Notes: generated by a model not told the origin, from the sequence alone. A stretch of DNA of 64,000 nt from Rs1 sp000416275 (GCA_965243635.1 OZ251574.1:1488001-1552000), one strand, 5' to 3'. Shown: positions 17,138 through 26,452, numbered from the stretch's first letter. A program made the numbers and translations.

Positions 17138-19084
17138 GTAACTTCTCAATAACACGGGGCAATCTACTATAGCTTACGCCAATTAAAGCCCTAGTCAGCG
17201 GCTACTTCTCGACGAATTAATTCTGCCAATGGGGGGATATCCCCAATCCCAGAATTTCTATCCAATATATAGTCCCAAAATGACACACCAAGCTTTCGAC
17301 AAGTCTTTTTTAGACTGGAAAATGTATCTCGGCACTCTCTTCCAACATCACTGCGAGTACCTCCACTGATCTTTCTCTTTTTTACGAAATCCCTGATATC
17401 TGTTTCACTACCATTGGTATGTAAGGGAATTTCAGGACGTGCTAATACTCGCAGTAATTTCGCTTTGTTTTTGTAGATCCGCTTGAGCAATTGGTTTAAA
17501 GACTCATAACGTGTTCGCTGCGTAAAAATCTCGTCAAAAAAAGTCTCCAGCGCGGCTTTCTGATCGGAACCTGGCTGGACTTTATACGTTTTTAGGCCTC
17601 GATATAAATCCCAAATTTCACCGCGTACTTTCGCTATATCCTCTCGGTGCCATTCGTTTAACGGCAGCATTGTGTGTACCAAACGCTCAGTATGAATCCA
17701 GCACAATGCGTGCTGCAGAATATTGAACTGACCCGCCCCGTCACTGAGTATGACTAAGTTCTGGCACCGGTTTTGATGCTGCACATTACCAAGTAAAGCG
17801 CCTTCCGTCGCAATACGACGGTGGCGCGCCGAGTTGATTCCCTGCTCATCAAGATGCTCCTCCCAACGCAGGGCATTAGCAAAATGCGACAAGCCACTCT
17901 CTAAGAGAAGCTTTAGTGGGACATGCGGTAATTTTTGATCTACCCAGTAAGACTCAGCGTGATGATTAATACGATAACTTTTATCCCCCGCACAGAGCAA
18001 TTCCAAAAAATTAACCCTACTCTTAGAGCCTGTCGATTCAAACCAAGCAAAATACTCGTTGCCTATTTGAGTGACATAACCGTTGACCCCTTTATGGCGA
18101 GCACCTGAATCGTCAACAGTGACATAATCGGACAAAGCTAAACCCGCTTTTAAAATGTCGTTCTTTTCCTGATGAAATTGAGATTTTCCCTCGGATAAAA
18201 GGCGATTGATTTGACCGGCGGAGATATCAATCCCCCATTCTCGCAGTTGCTCTAGCAATAGAGGTTGGGTGACATGACAGTGATGGTGTTGATAAAGGAC
18301 ATAGCTGAGTAAATAAGGACCGTAATGCAGCCCGTTCAATTCTTTAGGTAATTTAGCGGTGAGGGTTTGGCCGTCTGGTGTGACATAACGGGCGAGACGA
18401 TAACGGGTGTTTTTTGTGCCAATAACCAACTCCTGAACAATAAAATCCCGGTATCCTTTAAAGCGAGCTCCTGGAGGGATACCGTCTTGCGGTTGAACCA
18501 CTTGATCGTCATGGATAGTTAGATTCACATTTTTAGAGCGTTTCTTTGAGCCTGGCCGCTTTTTGTTTTCTGTCGATACTGAATCATCGCCCGTCGATTT
18601 ATCTGTTTCTTTGTCCAAGTTACTTGGTTTGAAAGTGGGCCGTTTTTTCTGCTTTTTTAGTACGCGCACTTCATCTTTGAGCAGCTCGATCTCTTCGGCT
18701 TGCTGCTGAATACTTTGAAAGCATTGCTCTACTATCAGTAGTAAGCTTTTGACTACCGGAGTTTGTTCACTTTCTGGAATATCAGGTAAAGTAGGGAGTT
18801 TTTTCAAAGGTTTAAGTCATAGCAGCGAATGATAAGGTTATCTTACCATGGCTTTTTTAGGTGATATTTTTGCTTCTGTGAAGAGGTTTGAGGCATTTAA
18901 ATAGTTAGTCGCAACCCGCGAGTGTATAAAATAAATAAACCACTCACATGGACTGGTATAACGCGGTGCTGCTACTTTAAAGAAGAAGGGAAGTGGTCTT
19001 TAATTTTAACGACTTTTGGACTAAAACCCTGTCAAGAGAAAATGATTTATATTGACGTTCTGCCCCGAGTTATTGAGAAGTTAC
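17138..19084 (-). mobile_element. IS66-family (ISBst12-like) element, copy 1
   Basis: 1947 bp with inverted ends GTAACTTCTCAATAAC, and a perfect 8-bp target duplication CAGCGGCT (17130-17137 and 19085-19092). One transposase gene only, with no tnpA/tnpB, as in the ISBst12 branch of IS66. Inserted in the hairpin arm of the fourth 166-bp array unit. Nearly identical to the copy at 44494. Confidence 0.93.
17191..18807 (-). CDS. IS66-family transposase, copy 1
   Basis: 538-aa TnpC-type DDE transposase. An N-terminal coiled coil (QQQAEEIELLKDEVRVLKK region) and a basic linker precede the catalytic core. The core includes the VTVDDSG segment with the first aspartate, the LSDGAGQF segment with the second, and a late LHTNGSETDIR segment with the glutamate. 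Full length and apparently intact. Differs from the 44547 copy at only a few residues (for example AGQINR against AGEINR). Confidence 0.92.
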   Translation of the reverse strand: MKKLPTLPDIPESEQTPVVKSLLLIVEQCFQSIQQQAEEIELLKDEVRVLKKQKKRPTFKPSNLDKETDKSTGDDSVSTENKKRPGSKKRSKNVNLTIHDDQVVQPQDGIPPGARFKGYRDFIVQELVIGTKNTRYRLARYVTPDGQTLTAKLPKELNGLHYGPYLLSYVLYQHHHCHVTQPLLLEQLREWGIDISAGQINRLLSEGKSQFHQEKNDILKAGLALSDYVTVDDSGARHKGVNGYVTQIGNEYFAWFESTGSKSRVNFLELLCAGDKSYRINHHAESYWVDQKLPHVPLKLLLESGLSHFANALRWEEHLDEQGINSARHRRIATEGALLGNVQHQNRCQNLVILSDGAGQFNILQHALCWIHTERLVHTMLPLNEWHREDIAKVRGEIWDLYRGLKTYKVQPGSDQKAALETFFDEIFTQRTRYESLNQLLKRIYKNKAKLLRVLARPEIPLHTNGSETDIRDFVKKRKISGGTRSDVGRECRDTFSSLKKTCRKLGVSFWDYILDRNSGIGDIPPLAELIRREVAAD

Positions 19085-19410
19085 CAGCGGCTGGCTAAGA
19101 TCCGCGTTTTAGCCAGCGCTTAAATTCTGCTAATACTTTAAGTAACGATCGTTTTGCTTGGGGAATTGCTGCTAGCGATGGGCTGTCCCTCTTTTATTAC
19201 AGTCGTGAGCAATGCCTATCGCCTTAGCCATAAAATCAATACTTTATAAACAGCGGCTGGCTAATATCCGCGTTTTAGCCAGCGCTTAAATTCTGCTAAT
19301 ACTTTTAGTAACGATAGTTTTGCTTGGGGAATTGCTGCTAGCGATGGGCTGTCTCTCTTTTATTACAGTAGTTAGCAATGCCTATCGACTTAGCCATAAA
19401 ATCAATACAT
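19085..19410. repeat. 166-bp tandem array, right part
   Basis: Continues the copA/cyclophilin junction array after the IS. copA-tail starts recur at 19196 and 19362, still 166 bp apart. The last unit is broken after the copA tail near 19408 by unrelated sequence. Confidence 0.88.
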
Positions 19411-19756
19411 TACCTGATTAGCCCTGTGTCTTTGCCACACTAGGCAAAAGCAAAAAATGCTTTTAATCTCTTCTCTCTTCTCTGTGCTCTGTGTGGTAAA
19501 ACCAATCCTTTAAAGATTTTTTCACCACAGAGGACACAGAGGCGCTGCGCTGCACAGAGGAAAACAAAACACTAGCTGATTAGCGCTGTGTATGCACAGG
19601 CAGGCCTAAGGTAAAAAAATTATTACCAATAGATAACTTGGCTATAACCTGAACCATCATTAAATGGTAAAAATATATTATCATCTCATTTAACTTGTTG
19701 AAACTAAGCATTTTATTAGATGACTGTTAAGTTGCGCGGAGGATGATGGTCAATCA
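19411..19756. other. Non-coding insert inside the last array unit
   Basis: About 346 bp that interrupts the final junction unit: the copA tail stops near 19408 and the cyclophilin side resumes at 19757. It contains an inverted repeat built on CTCTGTGTGGTAAAA / TTTTTCACCACAGAG (about 19486-19546), an often-seen intergenic palindrome. No gene recognised. Confidence 0.55.
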
Positions 19757-19775
19757 GGATACATTTAGCCAGCGC

Positions 19776-20363
19776 TTAAATTCTGCTAATACTTTTAATA
19801 ATGATCGCTTTGCTTGGGAAATTGTTGCTAGTGGTGGGTTGTCTGGCAATGCGTCTGATTACATTCATGCCTGAAATTACTTTGCCAAACACCGTATAAC
19901 CCCAGCCCTGCGCGGTTTTAGTGCGATGATCAAGTTGCGGGTTATTTTTGGTGTTGATAAAAAACTGTGCAGTGGCAGAGTGGGGGTCTGACGTTCTGGC
20001 CATCGCTAGACTAGCGCGCAGATTTTTTAAACCATTATCCGCCTCGTTCGGTACCGGGGGATATTTAGGTTTAGCGGGCACTAGCTTATTTCTCACGGCA
20101 CCGGCTTGGATCATAAAATTTTTGATCACTCGATGAAAAATAATGTCTGTGTAATAGCCGTCATCTACATACTTTAAAATATTGGCCACTGATCGTGGGG
20201 CTTTCTTAGGATAGAGCTGCAAGGTAAAGTTGCCTAAATTAGTGACCACCCTCAGCCGTACTTTTTCCTGGCTGAAACAGCTGCTGCTGATTAATAGCAA
20301 GCAGAACCCCACTGTATAAATAAGTAACGATTTTAAAGATAAAAACTGTTTTGTCAGTTGCAT
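19776..20363 (-). CDS. ppiA: Periplasmic peptidyl-prolyl cis-trans isomerase (cyclophilin)
   Basis: 195-aa cyclophilin with an N-terminal signal peptide (hydrophobic stretch about residues 12-27, ending SSCFSQ). Core motifs match the family: FHRVIKNFMIQAG, ASLAMARTSDPHSATAQFFIN and the FGKVISGMNV segment. It would catalyse proline isomerisation during periplasmic folding. A Cys near the cleavage site might make it a lipoprotein, but the lipobox is poor. The last 25 or so codons are the part repeated, reversed, in the 166-bp array. Confidence 0.92.
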   Translation of the reverse strand: MQLTKQFLSLKSLLIYTVGFCLLLISSSCFSQEKVRLRVVTNLGNFTLQLYPKKAPRSVANILKYVDDGYYTDIIFHRVIKNFMIQAGAVRNKLVPAKPKYPPVPNEADNGLKNLRASLAMARTSDPHSATAQFFINTKNNPQLDHRTKTAQGWGYTVFGKVISGMNVIRRIARQPTTSNNFPSKAIIIKSISRI

Positions 20364-20505
20364 ACGTGGCTCCAGTAGAGGGAGTTGAACTTAAATCTGC
20401 AGCAGTGGTTTTAAAATCAATACGCAGTGTAATATATCGCTTTTAGCATGGAATTGAAAAGTTTTAACGGTTTCCATAGTTGCAGTGGTTATTTATCTAA
20501 CCAGG

Positions 20506-20552
20506 CTTTTTGCTGGTCTTGCCTGCACTCGCAACGTTATGCAGTGGTTTCA
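20506..20552. repeat. Solo MITE-A right-end fragment
   Basis: Resembles the last 45 bp or so of MITE-A (TTGCTGGTCTTGCCTGCACT then CGCAACGTTATGCAGTGGT). The terminal repeat has decayed. Confidence 0.6.
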
Positions 20553-20581
20553 TTGAGTATAGATAGCTTTACCCTGAATCA

Positions 20582-21940
20582 GATAATGGGACTCCCCCAC
20601 ACCGAACATGTGGAGTAATATTCAAGTTACGACACAAAAATATTGGGAGTCCGAAAATGCATAATACTAGAGTTGGCGTTGATTTAGCAAAAGATGTAAT
20701 TCAAGTTTGTATCTACAGCAACCATAAGGTCATATCTAATACAGAAATGACAACGGCTGAGTTCTCTCTCTGGCTAGTGTGCTTTAAACCCACTTTTATT
20801 GTTTTTGAAGCTTGCGGTATGTCTAACTATTGGCTGCAAGCAGCTCGCAAGGCGGGCCATGATGCACGCCTTGTAAGTGCTAAGCTTGTCTCTCTCGTCA
20901 GACAAAATCAAAAAACGGATGCGAATGATGCATTGGCTATTGTCCAAACCACTTTCTTACCGGATGTTAAATACATCTCTGGAAAGTCAATGGAACAGCA
21001 ACAACTGCAGTCCATTAACCGTTTCAGAGATCTTGCTGATAAACAACACACCGCTTTACTGAACCAAATCTCAGCGTTATTGGCAGAGTTTAATATTAAA
21101 GCTTCTTACAAAACTCGTGGCCTAGGAGCTTTAATAAAAAGTACATTAGAAGATGCTGAAAACAACCTTACTCATGAGTTCAGAGAAGCCCTTAATGTCG
21201 CTTGGCAACAATGTTTGGTGATTAAACAGTCTCTCGATGCTTACAACCGCTGTTTGCTTAACTCGATTGAGCAACATGCAGAATGTAAAAGGCTACTCAA
21301 ACTCGAAGGTGTAGGGGTTATCAATGCGATCAATCTGTATGTTGCTTTAGGGTGTTGTGATTTGGGCGTTTTCAAAAAAGGTAAAGATGCCTCAGCATGC
21401 ATAGGTGTCACGCCTATCCAGCATTCATCAGGAGGAAAGGTTAAACTCGGTTCGATCGGAAAATCATCTAAGAACAGTAAACTGCGAAGTCAGTTGATTC
21501 TAGGAGCGATGTCGGCGGTACGGCAAATGGTAAAGAGGCCTGCTGTTACTAAAAAAGAAGCATGGGTCCAAGAGTTAGTAAAAAGAAGAGGCCAACGCTG
21601 CGCTGCTGTTGCTCTGGCAAATAAAACGATACGAACAGCGTTCGCCATGCTAACGAAAGATACGGAATACAAAGCGGAACTTATTGCTGGTTAATAGAGT
21701 AACGCAACAAAGGGTTAAACAATAAAAATGCTAAATCGAAGATAAAAATCAGCGGATAAAATCAGTAAGTCACTAAGAGTCTAAAGCACGACAAATTTAG
21801 AACTCGACATTCAGAATTGATCGTCCGTTCGCGTAAATATCAAAGAGCCTGGGTTCGCTACTCAATTAGAGCTCGTACATAAGTAAGCATTAAATTCTTC
21901 GAAATACATTTTTACTGTTGACAAGGGGGAGTCCACATAA
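20582..21940 (+). mobile_element. IS110-family (IS1111 group) element
   Basis: 1359 bp, with boundaries set by the interrupted MITE-B. Subterminal inverted repeats GGACTCCCCC (near 20589) and GGGGGAGTCC (near 21924) are typical of the IS1111 group. A short left end and a longer non-coding right end (about 245 bp after the transposase) also fit. No target duplication, as expected. Confidence 0.88.
20657..21694 (+). CDS. IS110-family transposase (DEDD recombinase)
   Basis: 345 aa. The N-terminal DEDD domain shows GVDLAKDVIQV and FEACGMSNYW. The C-terminal Transposase_20 region includes the LLKLEGVGVINA helix-hairpin segment and the serine motif around PIQHSSGGKVKLG. Intact length. It would act by the RuvC-like mechanism of IS110 elements, which are now known to use a guide RNA from the non-coding end; that RNA would lie in 21695-21940 or 20582-20656. 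Confidence 0.9.
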   Translation: MHNTRVGVDLAKDVIQVCIYSNHKVISNTEMTTAEFSLWLVCFKPTFIVFEACGMSNYWLQAARKAGHDARLVSAKLVSLVRQNQKTDANDALAIVQTTFLPDVKYISGKSMEQQQLQSINRFRDLADKQHTALLNQISALLAEFNIKASYKTRGLGALIKSTLEDAENNLTHEFREALNVAWQQCLVIKQSLDAYNRCLLNSIEQHAECKRLLKLEGVGVINAINLYVALGCCDLGVFKKGKDASACIGVTPIQHSSGGKVKLGSIGKSSKNSKLRSQLILGAMSAVRQMVKRPAVTKKEAWVQELVKRRGQRCAAVALANKTIRTAFAMLTKDTEYKAELIAG

Positions 21941-22332
21941 GTGACTTCACTGCACCACATAGCGCAAGCTCTTGATTCTACGGCGGTTAGAAAAATACCC
22001 GCTGAACCTATGGGTGCAGCTAAGATTATTCAATTCCACCGTAAAACCAATATCTTACACTCTGTATTCACTTTGAAGTCACGGATTCAGGTTTATTATA
22101 AGATCGCATAAAAATATACTTTTTTACGGCTGGGCGCTTCTGCTATTGGTTGAACAGCACGCAGTTAGAGACTATGCTAAGTCCATAAGCTGTTATTTTT
22201 ACGAGAAATTAATAAAAAACAGCGGTTATTAGTACGTAGCTGTCTGCAGGTAGGCTGTTGTTAAAAGTGTTGGTTTTTATTTAATAGCTATAAGCCGCTA
22301 TATTTTTTAAAGAAGATGATGAGGAACCTGGA

Positions 22333-23652
22333 ATGTTAATGCAGTGGCAAAAGTTATTGACCCCAAAGAGATACGGGCACGAGGATTTGCCTGAAGAGCT
22401 GGGGCGAAGCCATTTTCATAAAGATCACGACCGAATTATATTCTCCAGTGCGTTCCGCCGTCTAGGTCGGAAAACTCAAGTGCATCCACTGGCCTTAAAT
22501 GATCATATCCACACGCGGTTAACCCACTCTATTGAAGTGGGGAGTATCGGCCGAACTTTGGGTATCCGAGTTGGCGAATTAATTAGTGACAAGCTGCCCG
22601 AATGGGTGAGTCCCCATGATTTAGGAATGATTGTGCAGTCCGCTTGCCTCGCTCATGATATTGGCAATCCGCCTTTTGGACACGCCGGTGAATATGCCAT
22701 TCGCGACTGGTTTAAGCAGTCATCTGGGGAGCGGTTATTAAAATCTTTATCCGACGCTGAAAAGCGAGATATTCAAACCTTCGAGGGTAACGCGCAAGGT
22801 TTTCGAGTCGTCACTACCATTGAAAACCACCTCTATGATGGCGGCTTGCGTCTCACTTATCCGACCTTAGGCACTTTGATTAAATATCCTTGGCTATCGA
22901 CACAGGCAACGGAGAAAGGCAAGTTTAGCTGTTATCGGACAGAGTTAAATTTTATGCAGAAGCTCGCCGCTGAGTTGGGGCTGATTACCTTGGGGGAAAA
23001 CCATTGGTGTAGGCATCCACTCGCTTATCTAATGGAAGCAGCGGATGATATTTGCTATGCGATTTTAGATTTAGAAGATGCGATGGAACTGAATATTTTA
23101 TCTTTTGCACGGATCAAGCCAATATTGCAAAAGCTCTGTGGTGATTTAGAATTTGATGATAGCGTCTTTCATTCACAGGCATCCTCGAGACGTAAACTCT
23201 CCGCTTTACGTGGCAAGGCGATGGAAAATATGGTGGAGTCGGCGCTCGGGGTTTTCATGAATAACTACTCACTGATTATGTCAGGGCAGTACAGTGGCGA
23301 GCTTTTATCAGATGGCGATCCAAATGTTAGTGCAGGGTTGGCGGAAGCGAAGGCGGTTGCCCGCGAAGAAATTTTCCCCGATACTCGCAAAACTGAGCTT
23401 GAAGTAGGGGCCTACAGTAGCTTAGGAGTGCTGTTGAACTCTTTCTGTGAAGCGGTGTATGAACAGCATCACAATAAGGGGCAGAATTTGAGTTATCGCA
23501 GTGAGAAAATTTTAAGCTTAATGGGAATTCACGCGCCAAAGGCTGAGTGGGGCCTCTACCACTGCTACATGCGGGTCTTAGATTTTATCAGCGGTATGAC
23601 AGATAATTATGCCGCTTATTTATCTCGCCAAATTGGCGGCATATCAACCTAA
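22333..23652 (+). CDS. dgt: Deoxyguanosinetriphosphate triphosphohydrolase-like protein
   Basis: 439-aa HD-domain dNTPase that hydrolyses dGTP (and perhaps other dNTPs) to the nucleoside and triphosphate. The N-terminal RIIFSSAFRRLGRKTQV and HTRLTHSIEV segments are classical. The HD metal site is in AHDIGNPPFGH, with a later ADDICYAILDLED acid patch. Start ATG at 22333, with a second ATG two codons later. AGGAAC lies upstream. Monocistronic. Such enzymes also limit phage replication in some bacteria. Confidence 0.92.
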   Translation: MLMQWQKLLTPKRYGHEDLPEELGRSHFHKDHDRIIFSSAFRRLGRKTQVHPLALNDHIHTRLTHSIEVGSIGRTLGIRVGELISDKLPEWVSPHDLGMIVQSACLAHDIGNPPFGHAGEYAIRDWFKQSSGERLLKSLSDAEKRDIQTFEGNAQGFRVVTTIENHLYDGGLRLTYPTLGTLIKYPWLSTQATEKGKFSCYRTELNFMQKLAAELGLITLGENHWCRHPLAYLMEAADDICYAILDLEDAMELNILSFARIKPILQKLCGDLEFDDSVFHSQASSRRKLSALRGKAMENMVESALGVFMNNYSLIMSGQYSGELLSDGDPNVSAGLAEAKAVAREEIFPDTRKTELEVGAYSSLGVLLNSFCEAVYEQHHNKGQNLSYRSEKILSLMGIHAPKAEWGLYHCYMRVLDFISGMTDNYAAYLSRQIGGIST

Positions 23653-23814
23653 AATAGCTCAGAACAAGTTACACACGCCACGAAGGGTTGAGAGTTAAGA
23701 GCCTAACTCCTCTGGCAGAAAACTTGGCAAGGACAGGTATTACCCGCTGTTTTCTTATCGCGGATAATAGGCTGTCTGGTTGTGCTAAATAGCATTATCA
23801 ATTAATATCAAGAT

Positions 23815-24063
23815 GAGACCTTTGCATAACTTACCCAGAGGGTATGATAACTGCGCTCGGTAATACGGCGTTAAAAACCGGCTCAATATGCTCATTTACT
23901 CCAGTAATACCCATAAACAGGGGCACACTGTACCCAAAGTGAGGGGCATACTATACCCAAAGAGAGGGGCACACTGTACCCAAAGTGAGGGGCATACTAA
24001 CTCAGCTATCTCGCCGGTTTTTGCCTTGTCTTATCTTCGCTCGCAACGTTATGCAAAGGTCTC
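23815..24063. repeat. MITE-A copy with expanded internal repeats
   Basis: 249 bp with ends GAGACCTTTGCATAA / TTATGCAAAGGTCTC. Inside are three tandem 23-bp units (GGGGCACACTGTACCCAAAG followed by TGA, with variants), against one in the 6919 copy and none at 1-85. A short open frame across it is an artefact. Confidence 0.82.
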
Positions 24064-24141
24064 AAAATCTGATAAGTACCGGCTGGGCAGTCGATAATTG
24101 GCTGTGAATCGGCAGCCACTCAATAATTTGTAGGTTATTTT

Positions 24142-24516
24142 TTGAAATCATTAAAAGAGCAATTGGGTGGCTTAGTTTACTCAACTGAACAGGGCGACAT
24201 GTGTCCGAAGTGTAAACATACGCGTAAAGATTGTGCCTGCCAGCAAATAGCCGAGCAGCAACGGCTGGCAGAATTAGACGGTATCGTCAGAATACATCGT
24301 GAAACAAAAGGTCGAAAAGGTCGGGGGGTAACGCTGGTAAAAGGCCTGCCGTTAATCGAAAAAGAGCTTAAATCCTTGGCAAAGAGTATGAAACAACACT
24401 GTGGTACGGGTGGCGCTATTAAAGAGGGAGTGATCGAAATTCAAGGAGATCAGCGTGAGTTGCTCAAAGTTTTCCTAGAAAAACGTAATTATACGGTCAA
24501 ATTAGCAGGTGGTTGA
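24142..24516 (+). CDS. yciH: SUI1/eIF1-family translation factor (YciH)
   Basis: 124 aa. An N-terminal CPKCKHTRKDC zinc-ribbon-like pair precedes the SUI1 domain with RETKGRKGRGVTLVKGL and the HCGTGGAIKEG and IQGDQRE motifs. Bacterial YciH binds the 30S subunit and affects start-site fidelity. TTG start at 24142 with TAGG about 8 bases upstream; no ATG is available before the conserved N terminus. The stop overlaps the next small frame. Confidence 0.88.
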   Translation: MKSLKEQLGGLVYSTEQGDMCPKCKHTRKDCACQQIAEQQRLAELDGIVRIHRETKGRKGRGVTLVKGLPLIEKELKSLAKSMKQHCGTGGAIKEGVIEIQGDQRELLKVFLEKRNYTVKLAGG

Positions 24517-24704
24517 GTGACAAAAAAGAAGAAAAAAGTCTGTCGGCAATGTCAAAAAATGCGGGTCTTGATGATATTTGTCAGCTTGGTGGCGATCATA
24601 CTACTGATGATGGCCAGTGGCAGTTAGCGCTAGCTAATCAGTGCTTAGAGGCCCTGCACGAACTAAAATCGTACAGGATCAAAAGTCAGTTATTTACAGC
24701 TTAG
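24513..24704 (+). CDS. Small hypothetical protein downstream of yciH
   Basis: 63-aa frame beginning with a TTG that overlaps the yciH stop (TTGA). Acidic, soluble, rich in Lys/Glu at the start, with no recognised motif. Overlap suggests translational coupling, but without homology it could be chance. Converges on the MTHFR-like gene with 4 bases of overlap. Confidence 0.4.
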   Translation: MSDKKEEKSLSAMSKNAGLDDICQLGGDHTTDDGQWQLALANQCLEALHELKSYRIKSQLFTA

Positions 24705-25651
24705 AAGTTTTTAGCGAGATTCAGATCTAAGGTTGCTTTGAGCAATTTAAAAAGCTTGATCGAAGCGTCAATTTCCTCTTTTCGATTGGTTAAACTTTCA
24801 ATGTTTAACCCCAGTGGGATCTCTAAATTTAAGCAGTAATTGATAATTTTTTGTAAGTTTTCTTCGCAGATAGTAATTGATTCTGCCAGAGAGTCATCCG
24901 CATCTAAAATCCTGGTTTTAATAGCGCTAGGGGTGGATATACCCAGCCAGTTCATAAAGTCTAAGGTCTTCTCACTACCGCAGGGCGAAAAGGTTAAAAT
25001 AACTCGGTTGGCCTTGCAGCCCTGTTGCTTGCAAAGTGCTGCGTACTGTTGCAGTAAATCAATAGTGGCGTCTGCATTATAGACTGCTTGAGTAATAAAG
25101 AATTTACAGCCATCGATACTTTTTTGCTGCATCCTAAGATGTTCATCGCCCTTTTTATGGTGCCGTTCAGCGATTGCGACGCCCCCTAAATTAAAGTCTT
25201 GTCGGTGCGCAGCCAAGCTTTGATAAGCTTCTTTTAATGGCAGTACAACTTGGCCGTCTGAGGATGGGCTACCGACCAAGACAATATTGCGAATCCCGTA
25301 TTCAGTCCAAGCTTCATCTAGCCACTGATTAAATTCAGTTTTGGACTTAGCACTAACACTTTTGTAAGTGATTGTTGGGTGGTTAGACTTCTCGCTCAGT
25401 ACATTAGAATAGATGCGGCTGTCGTAGGTCGCTTTAAAAGGAAAAGGTCGGGGCGCGCTATTGCGACTGCTCTCGTCTTGAATGTCATAAACCACTAAGC
25501 CATCATAATCAACCGAGGTTAAGCGGTCTAATAGTTTATCGGCGATCACTAGCATGTCTTGTTCAGCGACTTCGGCTCGTGGTGGGGTGGTGCCCACAAA
25601 ATAAACCCCTCTGGTTGGGTCGGCGAGTCTGGTTGCTAAATTGGCACGCAT
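24701..25651 (-). CDS. Methylenetetrahydrofolate reductase-like protein
   Basis: 316 aa with the MTHFR-type TIM-barrel pattern: N-terminal GVYFVGTTPPRAEVAEQD, a central NIVLVGSPSS strand, then GGVAIAERH with the GCKFFITQAVYNAD segment that contacts flavin and folate in the family. It is diverged from MetF (no EFFPP start) and belongs to a separate MTHFR-like branch. Soluble oxidoreductase; the substrate is uncertain. Confidence 0.75.
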   Translation of the reverse strand: MRANLATRLADPTRGVYFVGTTPPRAEVAEQDMLVIADKLLDRLTSVDYDGLVVYDIQDESSRNSAPRPFPFKATYDSRIYSNVLSEKSNHPTITYKSVSAKSKTEFNQWLDEAWTEYGIRNIVLVGSPSSDGQVVLPLKEAYQSLAAHRQDFNLGGVAIAERHHKKGDEHLRMQQKSIDGCKFFITQAVYNADATIDLLQQYAALCKQQGCKANRVILTFSPCGSEKTLDFMNWLGISTPSAIKTRILDADDSLAESITICEENLQKIINYCLNLEIPLGLNIESLTNRKEEIDASIKLFKLLKATLDLNLAKNF

Positions 25652-25802
25652 GATAAAATTCCAATATGATTGAGTGAGATAAGAATCTAGTGTAGCAGTG
25701 ACTAATATTCATGTTAATAGATTTGGATATGATAAATATTAACGTTAAGATGAATATTGCTAATACTAAAAATTTATAATTTTTCATGGGTATATAACTA
25801 AA

Positions 25803-26354
25803 ATGAATAACACCTTTGATTTTGATAAAATAGTCAGTGCTATTGATCAGCAAAAGCGTCCAGCGCTGCACTTATGGAACCCCGAGTTATCTGGGGATAT
25901 TGATATCAGTATTGATCAGCAGGGGGTGTGGTGGCACTGTGGAGATCAATTTAAGCGCCAGCAAATACCTAGCATGTTCGCTCGTATATTGTGCAGAGAG
26001 CAAGATCAATACTTTTTAAAAACGCCCGTCGAAAAATGGCGAATCAAGGTGCTGGATGTACCCTTCTATTTTATTCACTTATCGACAAAGGAAACCGAGT
26101 TGGGTCTGCAGTTATCGCTAGTGAGTAGAACGCAAGACATGGTTACTTTAGATCAAGAGCACACTTTGCGTCTGTCGATTAATCCAGAGACGGATGAGCC
26201 GACACCTTATATAAATGTTCGAGGGGGCATGGAGGGTAAGTTAAGTCGCAGTTTATATTATCAGTTAGTAGAGCTAGCCACAGATGACGAGCTAGCCCAG
26301 CAGCTGTTTATTAGCAGCGCTGGTGTGAAAATTAATATTGGCAGTTACCGCTAA
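25803..26354 (+). CDS. DUF1285 family protein
   Basis: 183-aa soluble protein. The opening pattern (RPALHLWNPELSGDIDISID then GVWWHCGDQF) and the FLKTPVEKWRIKVLDVPF segment match the DUF1285 family, common in gamma- and alphaproteobacteria and of unknown function. ATG start. Divergent from the MTHFR-like gene. Confidence 0.8.
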   Translation: MNNTFDFDKIVSAIDQQKRPALHLWNPELSGDIDISIDQQGVWWHCGDQFKRQQIPSMFARILCREQDQYFLKTPVEKWRIKVLDVPFYFIHLSTKETELGLQLSLVSRTQDMVTLDQEHTLRLSINPETDEPTPYINVRGGMEGKLSRSLYYQLVELATDDELAQQLFISSAGVKINIGSYR

Positions 26355-26418
26355 AAATAGGCGATATTAGTGAGCGGGGCGAATGTTGGAAAATATGTGG
26401 GCTACAGTATTTATTATT

Positions 26419-26452
26419 ATAAGCTATAAGCTATAAGCTATAAGCTATAAGG
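26419..26452. repeat. ATAAGCT heptamer tandem repeat
   Basis: Four perfect ATAAGCT units (26419-26446) plus a partial fifth. Intergenic, between convergent genes. A candidate for copy-number variation. Confidence 0.85.

Larger units (their letters stand above)
20573..22091. repeat. MITE-B copy split by an IS1111-type element
   Basis: The nine bases CCTGAATCA at 20573-20581 plus 21941-22091 rebuild a 160-bp MITE-B, exactly the length of the intact copy at 3810. The split falls inside the left terminal repeat, between CCTGAATCA and GTGACTT. Confidence 0.88.

Noticed and set aside
16577..19410. CRISPR-like regular repeats
   Set aside because: The 166-bp units are contiguous tandem copies of a gene junction without spacers. 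No cas genes and no other regular spaced repeats are present.
23888..24097. Open frame of 69 codons rich in repeated motifs
   Set aside because: It is produced by the tandem 23-bp units inside a MITE-A copy and has no start signals.
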